Assembly (NCBI GenBank): GCA_017428525.1
Contig: JAFRQQ010000009.1
Location: 186,001 to 250,000 of the forward strand
DNA: 64,000 bases
DNA from: Clostridia bacterium
Lineage (GTDB): Bacteria; Bacillota; Clostridia; Oscillospirales; Acutalibacteraceae
Direction of reading: 5' to 3'
The notes under the pieces were generated by a model. It did no database searches. It saw nothing but the letters and a program-made list of their open reading frames with translations, and was not told the DNA's origin. The translations under genes and the position numbers were made by a program. This document shows, piece by piece, positions 17,168-26,800 of the stretch (position 1 is its first letter; every line of letters begins with the position of its first letter).

Positions 17168-18154
17168 ATGCGATATGAAGAACTGGCGACCATGCCGGCG
17201 CTGTCCATCGACTATTTTCATTATTTATCCGGCGTGCGCGGCAAATCCGAGCTAACCGTGCTGGAATACGCGTCGGACCTGCGCTCCTACTTTCGTTTTC
17301 TCAAGCTCCATCACGGGCTGGTTCCCAAGGACACGCCCTTTCACACGATTCCCGTTGCCGATCTTCCGCCGAAGCGCATTCTGGAAGCAACGATCAGCGA
17401 CGGCTATGCGTTCATCGCCTACTGCAAAAACCAGCTGAAAAACGACAACAACGCACGCGCGCGCAAGGTTGTTTCCATCCGCCGGTTTTATAAGTATCTG
17501 AAAGCGCACGGCGTGATTGAGGACAGTCCCCTGCTCATGCTCGAATCCCCCGGCACAAAACGAGCGTTGCCGAAATATCTGACGCTCGAGCAGAGCAGGC
17601 AATTATTGTCAGCTGTCGAGGGCAAAAACAAAGCGCGGGATTTCTGCATCCTGACGCTGTTTCTCAACTGTGGCATGCGTCTGTCCGAGCTGGTCGGCAT
17701 CAATCTTTCCGACCTGCACGACGACGAAACCCTGCGCGTGACGGGCAAAGGCAACAAGGAGCGTACGATTTATCTGAATAACGCCTGTCAGGAAGCCCTG
17801 CGCGATTATCTGAAGGAACGCCCTGCCGATCAGCTGATCGACCGGGACGCGCTCTTTATTTCCAATCAAAGGAAACGCATCAGCCATCGCAGCGTTCAGA
17901 TGATGGTCGAAAAATACCTTGAAAAATCCGGCCTTGCCGGGCAGGGCTATTCCGTACACAAGCTGCGCCATACGGCCGCCACGCTGATGTATCAATACGG
18001 CCATGTGGATCCCCTGCAGTTAAAAGAGATCCTCGGGCACGAGAATCTCTCAACAACGGAAATCTATACGCATGTCTATGACGAGCAGCTGCGCGCCGCC
18101 GTGGACGCGAACCCCCTCAATACGCCCTCAAAGCCGAAAAAGTCCGGTGAATAA
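17168..18154 (+). CDS. Tyrosine recombinase XerC/XerD-type
   Basis: A 328-residue tyrosine recombinase with an N-terminal SAM-like core-binding domain (about 1-115) and a C-terminal catalytic domain. Catalytic residues are seen as Arg in CGMRLSELVG (about 181-190), Lys in GKGNKERTIYL, HKLRH (about 267-271), LGHENLSTTEIY with the nucleophilic Tyr near 302. The family resolves chromosome dimers at dif. Position next to spoIIM parallels ripX/xerD in Bacillus. ATG 17168 follows ACGGAGGA. Its 3' end overlaps the convergent spoIIM gene by 27 bp. It is not linked to the tRNA-fMet island and looks like a housekeeping gene. Confidence 0.88.
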   Translation: MRYEELATMPALSIDYFHYLSGVRGKSELTVLEYASDLRSYFRFLKLHHGLVPKDTPFHTIPVADLPPKRILEATISDGYAFIAYCKNQLKNDNNARARKVVSIRRFYKYLKAHGVIEDSPLLMLESPGTKRALPKYLTLEQSRQLLSAVEGKNKARDFCILTLFLNCGMRLSELVGINLSDLHDDETLRVTGKGNKERTIYLNNACQEALRDYLKERPADQLIDRDALFISNQRKRISHRSVQMMVEKYLEKSGLAGQGYSVHKLRHTAATLMYQYGHVDPLQLKEILGHENLSTTEIYTHVYDEQLRAAVDANPLNTPSKPKKSGE

Positions 18155-18757
18155 CGCGCTGAACCCGGCTTCAATGGCCGCGGAAAGCGCGCAAAGCAGG
18201 AGATAAACAGTCTGCCGCACCAGAAACAGTCTGGTTTCATTCTGCGCCACCTCTCCCCTGCCGCGGATCGCTTTTTCATATGCGTTTGCGGAATAATACC
18301 AGCTTTCCCGGCAGGAAAACAGCAGCGCAGCGCCCGCGACCAGCGCCGCCGGATAGAGCACAGCAAGGCAATAACCGACGCCCGTCAGATGATAGACGCT
18401 GTAAAAATACCCGCTGACAAGGCCGAGACCGGCGCCCTGAAAAAACGGCACGAGCAGCAGCAGCGGACAGCCGATCAGGGAAAAGCCGAGAAAAATCGTC
18501 ATCAGCAGCGCCCCGCCGTGCATCAGCAGCGTATCCTTGAAAATCTGCAGCGCAGAGCCGCTGTGCGCGTCGATCACATGCCGCACCAAATCGGTCAGCG
18601 CGTTCGTCTGCTGCTGTGTCAGCCTGCCGATTGCCCCTGCCCCGCAAAGCAGACCGAGCAGCCATGGGATTGCCGGCGCATAGAATTTCGCGTGCTGCAA
18701 TGCTTCCCGCAGGGCTTTCCCGTTATAAACTTTATATGGATATCCGGTCTTGCGCAT
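18128..18757 (-). CDS. spoIIM: Stage II sporulation protein M
   Basis: A 209-residue membrane protein with about five hydrophobic helices, matching SpoIIM in size and topology. In Bacillus SpoIIM works with SpoIID and SpoIIP to remodel septal peptidoglycan so that the mother cell can engulf the forespore. The start is the ATG at 18757, directly after ACGGAGGAAG. A longer frame of 26 codons lacks a ribosome-binding site. Upstream CATATAAT could be a sigma-E -10 element, but no clear -35 is seen. It converges on and overlaps the xer gene, a neighbourhood conserved with Bacillus. Confidence 0.8.
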   Translation of the reverse strand: MRKTGYPYKVYNGKALREALQHAKFYAPAIPWLLGLLCGAGAIGRLTQQQTNALTDLVRHVIDAHSGSALQIFKDTLLMHGGALLMTIFLGFSLIGCPLLLLVPFFQGAGLGLVSGYFYSVYHLTGVGYCLAVLYPAALVAGAALLFSCRESWYYSANAYEKAIRGRGEVAQNETRLFLVRQTVYLLLCALSAAIEAGFSALFTGLFRL

Positions 18758-18813
18758 AGGTTCTTCCTCCGTTCTCTGGTAAATTATATGAGCAAGTCCG
18801 GTTTTTATGATGA

Positions 18814-18850
18814 GAAAAACACCGACGGAATTCAAACGATTCCATCGGTG
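18814..18850 (-). terminator. Terminator of the pfkA-pcrA transcript
   Basis: A 12-bp stem (18820-18831 against 18839-18850) with a T-run on the minus strand (18814-18819), 20 bp after the pcrA stop. Confidence 0.85.
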
Positions 18851-18870
18851 CTTAATTATTATATAATTTA

Positions 18871-21264
18871 TTACGATCTGGAGATCACTTCGACCTTTGC
18901 GTAATTCGCCATGATCTTCTTTGTGCCGGCGTTTGTGAACGCGATTTCCAGCAGCGTGTCGTTGCCCATCGGCTTCGCGCTGAGGATCACGCCCTCGCCG
19001 TAAGCCTTGTGCAGCACGGTATCGCCGACATGGAACGTCGTCGTGTTGCGCTGAATCGGCTTCGGCGCGCCGACAGAAAATCCGCGGGAAACCGTCTGCG
19101 GGCGCGTCGGCGGCGGCGTGCTTGCGGCAAACGGCGACCGGTAGGCGCCGGCGGGTCGGATCGCGGATGCGCCGGTCTCATGAATCAGCGACGCGGGAAT
19201 CTCCTCAAGAAAGCGCGACGGCGGATTGAACTTGGTGGAGCCGAAGAGCATACGCATGCGCGCGCGAGTGAGATAGAGCTGTTCTTTCGCGCGCGTGATG
19301 CCGACATAGGCCAGACGCCGCTCCTCCTCGATCTCGGCCTCCGACGCCATGCCGCCCATATTGGAGGGAAAGATCGTTTCCTCCATGCCGGCAAGAAACA
19401 CGACAGGAAATTCCAGGCCCTTCGCGGAATGAATGGTCATCATCACGACCGTGTCGCTCTCCGCGTTATAATTATCAATATCCGTCATCAGCGACACTTC
19501 CTGCAGGAAATCATTCAGCGTCGCCCCTTCGACCTCCTGCTGGAAGCGCACGAGGTTGCTGCTCAATTCCTCCAGGTTTGCGAGGCGGTCCGCCTTGCGC
19601 TCCGGCTCGGCGTCCAGACTCTCGATATAATGCGTTTCCTCGAGCGTGCGCGCAAGCAGATCCTGCAGCGGCAGGGTCTCGCTTTCATTGATCAGCGCGT
19701 CGATCAGCAGGGAAAACTCCATCATCTTTTTTGCGCTTCTGCTCAGGCGCGGGAACTGATCCGCCGTGCGCAGCACATCGAAAAACGGGATTTCCAGCCC
19801 CTCCGCAATCTCCTGCGCCGCTGCAACAGAGGCGTCGCCGATGCCGCGCTTGGGTTCATTAATGATCCGCTGCAGACGCACGGTATCATTCGGATTCGCG
19901 ATCACGCTCAGGTAAGCGAGCGCATCCTTGATCTCCTTGCGGTCATAGAATTTATGCCCGCCGATGATGCGATACGGAATTCCCGCGCGCACAAACGACT
20001 GCTCCACTAGGTTCGACTGCGAATTCATGCGGTAGAGCACGGCAAAATCGCTGAATTTGCGTCCCCTTCTGCGCCCTTCCATCACCTGATCTGCAATGTA
20101 AAAGCCCTCGTCCCGGTCGGTTTCCGACAGATGGCTTTCAATCTTTTCTCCGCGTCCGTTCTTCGTCCAGAGATTCTTGCCCTTGCGGTTTTCGTTGTTT
20201 GCGATCACGTGATTGGCCGCGTCCAGGATCGTCTGCGTGGAGCGGTAATTCTGCTCAAGCCGGATCACGGTCGCGTTCGGATACTGTTCTTCAAAGGAGA
20301 GAATATTCTCGATCGTCGCGCCGCGGAATTTATAGATGCTCTGGTCGTCGTCGCCGACCACGCAGATATTGCGATGCCCGCCGGCAAGCAGCGCCGTGAG
20401 CAGATACTGCGCGTGGTTGGTATCCTGATATTCATCCACAAGCACATAGCGGAATTTGCGCTGATAGAAGCTGCGCACCTCCGCATCCTTCTCCAGCAGC
20501 TGCACGGTGAAGAGAATGATATCGTCAAAGTCCATGGCGTCGGCCGCGTGCAGACGCTGCTGATACGCCGCATAGAGCTCGCCGATATTCCGCTTGCGGA
20601 TATCCGCATAATTCTGGTTGGTGTAAGCGTCCGGCGAAATCAGCGCATCCTTTGCCCTGCCGATTTCGCTGAGCACGGTTTTCGGCGGCAGCATCTTATC
20701 GCTGATATTCAGGGCCTTCATGCAGTCCTTGAGCACGCGCTTGCTGTCATCGGTATCATAGATTGTGAAATTGGAGGAAAAGCCGATTTTATCCGCATTG
20801 CGCCGCAGAATGCGCACGCAGGCCGAGTGGAAGGTGCTCGCCCAGATATCGTTTGCCTGCGCGCCGAGCATCTGCTCCAGACGCGATTTCAGCTCGCCCG
20901 CCGCCTTGTTCGTGAAAGTAATTGCCAGAATCTCCCATGGTTTTGCGGCTTGGACCTGCATGAGCCCCTCGAGCTCAAACGGCAGCGGCTCCTCCCCTGC
21001 CGCGACCGCGCGCAGCTGCGCGAGCTCATGATCCGTCGGTTCATACGCCGCGTCTTCGCTGTGATAGGCGCGGCCGTATTTGATCAGATTCGCGATGCGG
21101 TTGACAAGCACGGTCGTTTTTCCGCTGCCCGCGCCCGCCAGCACCAAAAGCGGTCCCTCCGTAGAGAGGACCGCTTTTCTCTGCATCTCATTCAGTTTTT
21201 GAAAATCCCGTTCAATGATTCTGCGCCGCAGCGCAAGAAATTCAGCGCTCGCCATGCATTCCAT
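18871..21264 (-). CDS. pcrA: ATP-dependent DNA helicase PcrA/UvrD
   Basis: A 797-residue superfamily 1A 3'-5' helicase. Motifs in order: Q-motif LNEMQRKAV, Walker A LAGAGSGKTT (about 42-51), ITFTNKAAGELKSR, Walker B VDEYQDTN, DDDQSIYKFRGA, EQNYRST, TIHSAKGLEFPVVF and GITRAKEQLY. The C-terminal tail contains a GDTVLHKAYGEGVI Tudor-like segment, typical of PcrA, that contacts RNA polymerase. It unwinds DNA in repair and clears stalled complexes. The start is taken at 21264 because the pfkA stop and this ATG overlap (TGATG); ATG 21255 is an alternative. Confidence 0.92.
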   Translation of the reverse strand: MECMASAEFLALRRRIIERDFQKLNEMQRKAVLSTEGPLLVLAGAGSGKTTVLVNRIANLIKYGRAYHSEDAAYEPTDHELAQLRAVAAGEEPLPFELEGLMQVQAAKPWEILAITFTNKAAGELKSRLEQMLGAQANDIWASTFHSACVRILRRNADKIGFSSNFTIYDTDDSKRVLKDCMKALNISDKMLPPKTVLSEIGRAKDALISPDAYTNQNYADIRKRNIGELYAAYQQRLHAADAMDFDDIILFTVQLLEKDAEVRSFYQRKFRYVLVDEYQDTNHAQYLLTALLAGGHRNICVVGDDDQSIYKFRGATIENILSFEEQYPNATVIRLEQNYRSTQTILDAANHVIANNENRKGKNLWTKNGRGEKIESHLSETDRDEGFYIADQVMEGRRRGRKFSDFAVLYRMNSQSNLVEQSFVRAGIPYRIIGGHKFYDRKEIKDALAYLSVIANPNDTVRLQRIINEPKRGIGDASVAAAQEIAEGLEIPFFDVLRTADQFPRLSRSAKKMMEFSLLIDALINESETLPLQDLLARTLEETHYIESLDAEPERKADRLANLEELSSNLVRFQQEVEGATLNDFLQEVSLMTDIDNYNAESDTVVMMTIHSAKGLEFPVVFLAGMEETIFPSNMGGMASEAEIEEERRLAYVGITRAKEQLYLTRARMRMLFGSTKFNPPSRFLEEIPASLIHETGASAIRPAGAYRSPFAASTPPPTRPQTVSRGFSVGAPKPIQRNTTTFHVGDTVLHKAYGEGVILSAKPMGNDTLLEIAFTNAGTKKIMANYAKVEVISRS

Positions 21265-22232
21265 CAAATTGAAATCTCATGCGCGATTTTATAGAGCTCG
21301 GTATTGACGCTGCGCTCCATCTTCAGCGCTTCATAGATATCCAGATCCACGATCTTATCATCGCGCACGACGATCACGCGGTTGCCGATGCCCTGCAGCA
21401 GCAGCTGGACCGCATGATAACCCATCTCGCTGGCGACCACGCGGTCGCGTGCGGTCGGCGAACCGCCGCGCTGCACATGGCCGAGAATCACGGCGCGCGT
21501 TTCCACTTTGCATTCCTTCTCGATCTTGCGCGCAAGCGCTTCCGTGCCGCCGATGCCCTCGGCGACCATGACGATGAAATGCTTTTTATCGGTCTTCTGC
21601 GTGCGGCGGATGCGCTGGATCACGTGCTTCTCGATATCGTCGCGGATTTCGGGGATCACGATCGCGGTCGCGCCCACGGCGATGCCGGAATTGAGCGTGA
21701 GATCGCCGCAGCGATTGCCCATCACCTCAACGACCACGCAGCGGCTGTGGGATTCCACGGTGTCGCGCACTCGATCGACCATCTGCATGATCGTATTCAG
21801 GCAAGTGTCGTAGCCGATAGTATAATCCGAGGAGGCAATATCATTGTCGATCGTGCCCGGAATGCCGATGCACGGGATGCCGCGCAGCGAAAGATCGCGC
21901 GCGCCGCGGAAGGAACCGTCGCCGCCGATGACGACGATGCCGTCAATGCCGCGTTCCTTGCAGTTCGCAATCGCCGTCTGCATGCCTTCTTCTTCCTTGA
22001 ATTCGGGGCAGCGGGCGGAATAGAGCATCGTGCCGCCGCGATGAATGATATCCGACACGCTGCGGATATCCAGCTCGCGCATTCTATTTTCAATCAGACC
22101 GCGGTAACCGCTCTCGATGCCGAGCACTTCGATCCCCTGCTCACACGCAGTGCGGACCACCGCGCGCACAGCAGCATTCATGCCCGGCGCGTCGCCGCCG
22201 CTGGTCAGAACACCGATTCTTTTCATACCCAT
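21264..22232 (-). CDS. pfkA: ATP-dependent 6-phosphofructokinase
   Basis: A 322-residue PfkA. It phosphorylates fructose 6-phosphate in glycolysis. Signatures: GVLTSGGDAPGMNAAVRA at the N-terminus, GGDGSFRGA (about 102-110), PGTIDNDIASSDYTIGYDTC (about 123-142, catalytic Asp in TIDND), and GHVQRGGSPTARDR (about 242-255). GG in GGDGS supports ATP rather than PPi as donor. AAGGAG lies 9 nt before ATG 22232; TTG 22238 is too close. It has its own promoter although it follows dnaE, and its stop overlaps the pcrA start. Confidence 0.95.
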   Translation of the reverse strand: MGMKRIGVLTSGGDAPGMNAAVRAVVRTACEQGIEVLGIESGYRGLIENRMRELDIRSVSDIIHRGGTMLYSARCPEFKEEEGMQTAIANCKERGIDGIVVIGGDGSFRGARDLSLRGIPCIGIPGTIDNDIASSDYTIGYDTCLNTIMQMVDRVRDTVESHSRCVVVEVMGNRCGDLTLNSGIAVGATAIVIPEIRDDIEKHVIQRIRRTQKTDKKHFIVMVAEGIGGTEALARKIEKECKVETRAVILGHVQRGGSPTARDRVVASEMGYHAVQLLLQGIGNRVIVVRDDKIVDLDIYEALKMERSVNTELYKIAHEISI

Positions 22233-22265
22233 GGTCAAACACTCCTTGCTGATAATTCAATCTAT

Positions 22266-22294
22266 ATCATACACGTTTCGACGAATGATGTCAA
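22266..22294 (-). promoter_or_regulatory. Sigma-A promoter for pfkA-pcrA
   Basis: On the minus strand TTGACA (22289-22294) and TATGAT (22266-22271) with a 17-bp spacer, 34 bp before pfkA. Confidence 0.85.
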
Positions 22295-22340
22295 TTATTA
22301 TTTTATTATAATTACGTTTTTTTCGGCAGGAACCGACCGT

Positions 22341-25300
22341 TTAATTCTTCATCTGAAAAATCACATTTTCCTGCCCGAGCAGCTTGCGCAGCTCCCGCAG
22401 CAGCACATCATTCACATCCACGCCCTGCCCGATCGGATTGCGCCGGTATTGTTTGCAATCCGCAAAATAATAATACAGCGGCGTGTTGCCGTCAAAGATT
22501 TCCAGCAGACGGCGGCAAAGCTCGATCTGCGGCGAGGCGGCGCTGTCAAAGCGCAGAAACAGACCCGGCGCGCCGGTTTTCTTCTGCGCGGCAGGTGCAG
22601 ATTCCGCCGGCTGCTGCGGCGACGGCGTATCCTGCGTTTCGTCGGGCAGCGGCTCGATGCTTTCGCACACGAGCTTGATATCCTCATCCTCGCGCATGCT
22701 CACGCGCGCGTGCATGAGCAGCACCGTCCCTTCAAAGAAGGAGGTCGGATGCTCCTGCAGCGTTTTGGGGAACACAATGGCCTCCATGCCCCCGTAAGGA
22801 TCTTCGACCGTCAGGAACGCCATGGTCGCATCGTTGCGCGTGATCTTCTTTTTCATGGCGGCAACCTGCACGAGCACTGTCACGCGATCATTGTCGTGAT
22901 ATACGGACAGCTCCTCATTCGCGATTTCATTGAGCTTCGCGCAGTGCAGCTTTTCCGACAGCGCGCGGTATCTTGCCATCGGATGGCCGGAGAGATACAT
23001 CCCGGCCACTTCTTTTTCATAACGCAGCAAAAGATCCTGCGAGAATTCCTCCATCGGCGGATAATCAAACGAAGTCTTGACCGGCTGCGCGGATTCCTGA
23101 TCGGTCAGATCGCCGAATCCGATCTGCCCGTCGACATTCCTGCGTTTCGCCGTTTCCAGCTCCTCGAGCACGGAATCGATCACGGTAAACATTTGCCTGC
23201 GGTTGGCGCCCATGCCGTCAAACGCGCCGCATTTGATCAGACATTCCAGCGCGCGGCGGTTCAGATCGCGGCCGTACATCCGGCGGCAGAAATCATAAAA
23301 ATCAACAAACAGGCCGTTGGCGTTGCGCTCCTCAACGATGCGGCGAATGAAGCCGCGTCCGAGGTTCTTGACCGCCAGCAGGCTGAAACGGATGTTGCCG
23401 TCGACCGCCTCAAACGTGTCGGAGCTTTCGTTGATCTGCGGGGGCAGAATCCGAATGCCGAGCCGCGTGCATTCCGCGACATACTCGGCCACCTTGCCGC
23501 TGTTGTCAAGAAAGCTCGTGAGCAAAGCGGCGAAGAATTCGCAGCGATAATGGCATTTGAGCCAGGCGGTCTGATAAGCGACATAGGCATAGGCCGTCGC
23601 GTGCGCTTTGTTGAATGCGTAGGACGCAAAGGAGATCATTTCGTCAAAGATCGCGTTTGCGGCCGCTTCATCCACGCCGCGGCGCACAGCGCCGTCGCAC
23701 ACGACGTTGCCGTCGTCATCCACGGTGCCGTGCACGAAGTTGTCGCGCTCTTTCAGCATGACGTCGTGCTTCTTCTTCGCCATTGCGCGCCGCACGATAT
23801 CCGCGCGGCCGTAGGAATAGCCCGCGAGCGAGCGGCAGATCTGCATGACCTGCTCCTGATAGACCATGCAGCCGTAGGTCACGTCGAGAATCTCGCGCAG
23901 CTGCGGCGCTTTATAGCGGATCTTTTCCGGATGATGCCGGTTTTCAATGTAGGTCGGGATGGAATCCATCGGGCCGGGACGGTAAAGGGAAATAACGGCG
24001 ATCAGATCCTCCAGACTCTCGGGTTTGAGCTGCGAAAGAACGCTGCGCATGCCGGCCGATTCAAACTGAAACACGCCCTCCGTCTGCGCGGCGCACATCA
24101 TATCGTAAACCTGCCGGTCCTCCACGTCGATCTTTTCAATGGAAAAATCAGGATGACGGCGGCGGATCATCTTTTCTGCGTTGCTGATCACGGTCAGCGT
24201 GCGCAGGCCGAGGAAATCCATTTTCAGCAGGCCCAGCTCCTCGAGCGTCGTCATGGGGAACTGCGTCACGATCGCCTCGTCGTTGCGCGCGAGCGGCACA
24301 TAGGACACGACCGGATCGTGCGTGATCACAACGCCCGCGGCGTGGGTCGACGCATGGCGCGGCATGCCCTCCACGCGGCGCGCAAGATCGATCAGCTCCC
24401 GCGCCTGCGCATCATTGTCATACAGCGCCTTGAAATCGGCGGAACGCTTGAGCGCTTTGTCGATTGTGATATTCAGTTCATACGGCACCTGCTTTGCGAT
24501 CTGATCCACCGCGGCATAGGGCATGCCCATCACGCGGCCGACGTCACGAATGGCGGCTTTTGCGGCCAAGGTCCCGAAGGTAACGATCTGCGCCACATGA
24601 TCCGCGCCGTATTTGTCAATGACATAATCAATGACCTCGCCGCGGCGCTCGAAGCAGAAATCAATATCAAAATCCGGCATGCTCACGCGCTCCGGATTCA
24701 GGAAACGCTCAAACAGGAGCTGATACTTCATCGGGTCGATGCCGGTGATGCCGATGCAGTAGGCGCAGATGCTCGCGGCGCCCGAGCCGCGCCCGGGCCC
24801 GACGGGAATCCCCTGCTCCTTCGCGTGGCGGATAAAATCATGGACGATCAGATAATAATCCGTATAGCCCATGCGGTCGATCACGTCCAGCTCATAGTTC
24901 AGGCGGTCGATATAGGCCTGCGGCGGATTCTCGCCGTAGCGCTCGTGCAGTCCTTTGTTGCAAAGAGAGGCAAACCAGTCAAAATGCGTCCAGCCCGCCG
25001 GCACATCAAAATGCGGCAGCTTGGTGTTGCCGAATTCAAAGGTGACGTTGCACTGCTCCGCAATCCGCGCCGTATTCTCGACCGCCTGCGGGCAGTCGGG
25101 AAAGGCCGCCAGCATTTCCTCCTCGGATTTCAGATAGAACTCATCCGTGCCGAAATCCAGGCCGGTGTCCTCGCCGAGCATATGGTTGGTCTGAATGCAG
25201 ACGAGCACCTGCTGCACCTTGGCGTCGGCGCGCTCAACATAATGCGCGTCGTTCGTTGCGGCCAGCGGGATCGAGAGCTTCTGCGACAGCCGGATCAGGT

Positions 25301-25862
25301 CCGGCATGATCAGCTGCTGCTCCTCAAGGCCGTGATTCTGGATTTCCAGATAATAATTGCCCTCGCCGAAGGTGCTGCGGTACCAGGACGCCACACGCTC
25401 GGCTTCCTCGAGATCGCGCCGCACGAGCGCCTGCGCAACCTCGCCGGCCAGGCAGCCGGACAGCGCGATCAGGCCCTCGTGATACTGCGCGAGCAAATCT
25501 TTGTCCACACGCGGTTTCGTATAAAAGCCGTTGACCCAGCCTTCCGAAACGAGCTTGATCAGATTGCGGTAACCGGTGTTGTTTTTGCACAGCAGGATCA
25601 GGTGATAGCGCTCATTGTCGATCCCGTGCACCTTGTCAAACCGCGTGCGCGGCGCAACATAGACCTCGCAGCCGATGATCGGCTTGATGCCGCGCTGCAG
25701 CGCAGCTTTATAAAAATCGATCACACCGTACATGACGCCGTGGTCCGTGATGGCGCAGGCTGTCTGCCCCATGCTTTGAATGCGATCAAGCAAAGGGTTG
25801 ATTCTGCACGCGCCGTCGAGCAGACTGTATTCACTGTGCACATGTAAATGTGTGAAGGCCAA
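22341..25862 (-). CDS. dnaE: DNA polymerase III alpha subunit (DnaE)
   Basis: A 1173-residue C-family polymerase. The N-terminal PHP domain opens with THLHVHSEYSLLDG and CAITDHGVMYG. The palm holds GPGRGSGAASICAYC (about 349) and PDFDIDFCFERR (about 389-400, catalytic aspartates). A helix-hairpin-helix region is followed by an OB-fold (VTVLVQVAAMKKKITRNDA) near 980. It lacks the exonuclease insert of PolC, so it is the DnaE type that extends primers and shares replication with PolC in Firmicutes. The start is a TTG at 25862 preceded by GAGGGG; no in-frame ATG fits the conserved N-terminus. It follows whiA. Confidence 0.94.
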   Translation of the reverse strand: MAFTHLHVHSEYSLLDGACRINPLLDRIQSMGQTACAITDHGVMYGVIDFYKAALQRGIKPIIGCEVYVAPRTRFDKVHGIDNERYHLILLCKNNTGYRNLIKLVSEGWVNGFYTKPRVDKDLLAQYHEGLIALSGCLAGEVAQALVRRDLEEAERVASWYRSTFGEGNYYLEIQNHGLEEQQLIMPDLIRLSQKLSIPLAATNDAHYVERADAKVQQVLVCIQTNHMLGEDTGLDFGTDEFYLKSEEEMLAAFPDCPQAVENTARIAEQCNVTFEFGNTKLPHFDVPAGWTHFDWFASLCNKGLHERYGENPPQAYIDRLNYELDVIDRMGYTDYYLIVHDFIRHAKEQGIPVGPGRGSGAASICAYCIGITGIDPMKYQLLFERFLNPERVSMPDFDIDFCFERRGEVIDYVIDKYGADHVAQIVTFGTLAAKAAIRDVGRVMGMPYAAVDQIAKQVPYELNITIDKALKRSADFKALYDNDAQARELIDLARRVEGMPRHASTHAAGVVITHDPVVSYVPLARNDEAIVTQFPMTTLEELGLLKMDFLGLRTLTVISNAEKMIRRRHPDFSIEKIDVEDRQVYDMMCAAQTEGVFQFESAGMRSVLSQLKPESLEDLIAVISLYRPGPMDSIPTYIENRHHPEKIRYKAPQLREILDVTYGCMVYQEQVMQICRSLAGYSYGRADIVRRAMAKKKHDVMLKERDNFVHGTVDDDGNVVCDGAVRRGVDEAAANAIFDEMISFASYAFNKAHATAYAYVAYQTAWLKCHYRCEFFAALLTSFLDNSGKVAEYVAECTRLGIRILPPQINESSDTFEAVDGNIRFSLLAVKNLGRGFIRRIVEERNANGLFVDFYDFCRRMYGRDLNRRALECLIKCGAFDGMGANRRQMFTVIDSVLEELETAKRRNVDGQIGFGDLTDQESAQPVKTSFDYPPMEEFSQDLLLRYEKEVAGMYLSGHPMARYRALSEKLHCAKLNEIANEELSVYHDNDRVTVLVQVAAMKKKITRNDATMAFLTVEDPYGGMEAIVFPKTLQEHPTSFFEGTVLLMHARVSMREDEDIKLVCESIEPLPDETQDTPSPQQPAESAPAAQKKTGAPGLFLRFDSAASPQIELCRRLLEIFDGNTPLYYYFADCKQYRRNPIGQGVDVNDVLLRELRKLLGQENVIFQMKN

Positions 25863-25891
25863 GCTTGTCCCCTCTTTCGTTGCGGGCGCAC

Positions 25892-26788
25892 TCAGAGCTG
25901 CGTGCGCAGACGGTCGGCAAATTCCACGATCCGCGCCAGCCGGTGATTGATGCCGGAGCGGGAAATCGGTTCCGACAGCAGCGACTGGAGCGTGCTCAGG
26001 CTCGCGTCGCTGTTTTCCAGCCGGAGGATCGCCAGCTCCTGCAGCTGCTCGGGCAGCAGGCTGATGCCGCCGTGCGCGCGGATGAATTCAATGGCGGCGA
26101 TCTGCTCGGTGGAAGCGTCCAGCGTTTTATTCAGATTGGACATTTCAAAATTGATCAGACGGTTGATCTTATTTTTCATGTCCTTTTCGATTTTGATATT
26201 CATCACATAGAGCGATGCGTCGGACGCGCCGATGAAGGTCAGCAGATCCTCGATGCTCTCGCTGTCTTTGAAATAGACGATGTGATTGCCCTTGCGCACG
26301 ATGGATTTCGGTGAAAGCTCGAGCTCATTGAGCAGCTTCATCAGATCCGTGGAGAGCCTTTTATACGGCACGACGAATTCCAGATGATAGCCGCGCTCGG
26401 GGTCCGTGACCGTGCCGCAGGAAAGAAAGACGCCGCGCAAAAAGGCGGAAGTGCAGCATTCATCGGCCAGATTTGCGCGGTTGAGCCGCAGCGTCGGCTC
26501 CGTGAGCGTATGCCCGAACTGCGCAAACACGCGGGATTTCTCCTCCTCCGAGCGCACATAGGCGGTGAGCTTCTTGCTCCCGGTTTCGTTGATCACGGGC
26601 GTCACGCCGCAGGCGCGGATGCTCTGCAGATACATATCAAACACGTCGGGATTCTCCGTCGTGATGGAAAGATTGTATTTGGAGAAATGAGCAAAAAGCA
26701 CAAGCCCATAGACTTGTGCATGCTTGCAGCAGGGAGAAAGAATTTCAATTTTGGAAAGTTCGGATTTCAGGTTTGACGAAAACGACAA
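25892..26788 (-). CDS. whiA: WhiA-family DNA-binding regulator
   Basis: A 298-residue WhiA homologue: an N-terminal pair of LAGLIDADG-like halves (SCGTVTDPERGYHLEFV near 121 is typical) and a C-terminal helix-turn-helix (ELAILRLENSDASLSTLQSLL, split by SEPISRSGINHRL). In Firmicutes WhiA binds chromosomal sites and influences cell division and chromosome segregation. The gene starts at ATG 26788, preceded by AGGAGGAATC. It usually follows rapZ and yvcK, but here it directly follows murB with a 12-bp gap. Confidence 0.9.
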   Translation of the reverse strand: MSFSSNLKSELSKIEILSPCCKHAQVYGLVLFAHFSKYNLSITTENPDVFDMYLQSIRACGVTPVINETGSKKLTAYVRSEEEKSRVFAQFGHTLTEPTLRLNRANLADECCTSAFLRGVFLSCGTVTDPERGYHLEFVVPYKRLSTDLMKLLNELELSPKSIVRKGNHIVYFKDSESIEDLLTFIGASDASLYVMNIKIEKDMKNKINRLINFEMSNLNKTLDASTEQIAAIEFIRAHGGISLLPEQLQELAILRLENSDASLSTLQSLLSEPISRSGINHRLARIVEFADRLRTQL

Positions 26789-26800
26789 AGCCGATTCCTC

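Noticed and set aside
17168-18154. The Xer recombinase as integrase of the tRNA-fMet island
   Set aside because: It lies 35 kb away beside spoIIM in a conserved Firmicute neighbourhood and has Xer size and layout; no link to the island was seen.
21279-25847. A 1522-codon open frame on the plus strand
   Set aside because: It lies exactly antisense to pfkA and dnaE, is rich in His/Arg/Ala, and has no family resemblance. High-GC third positions of the true genes create it.
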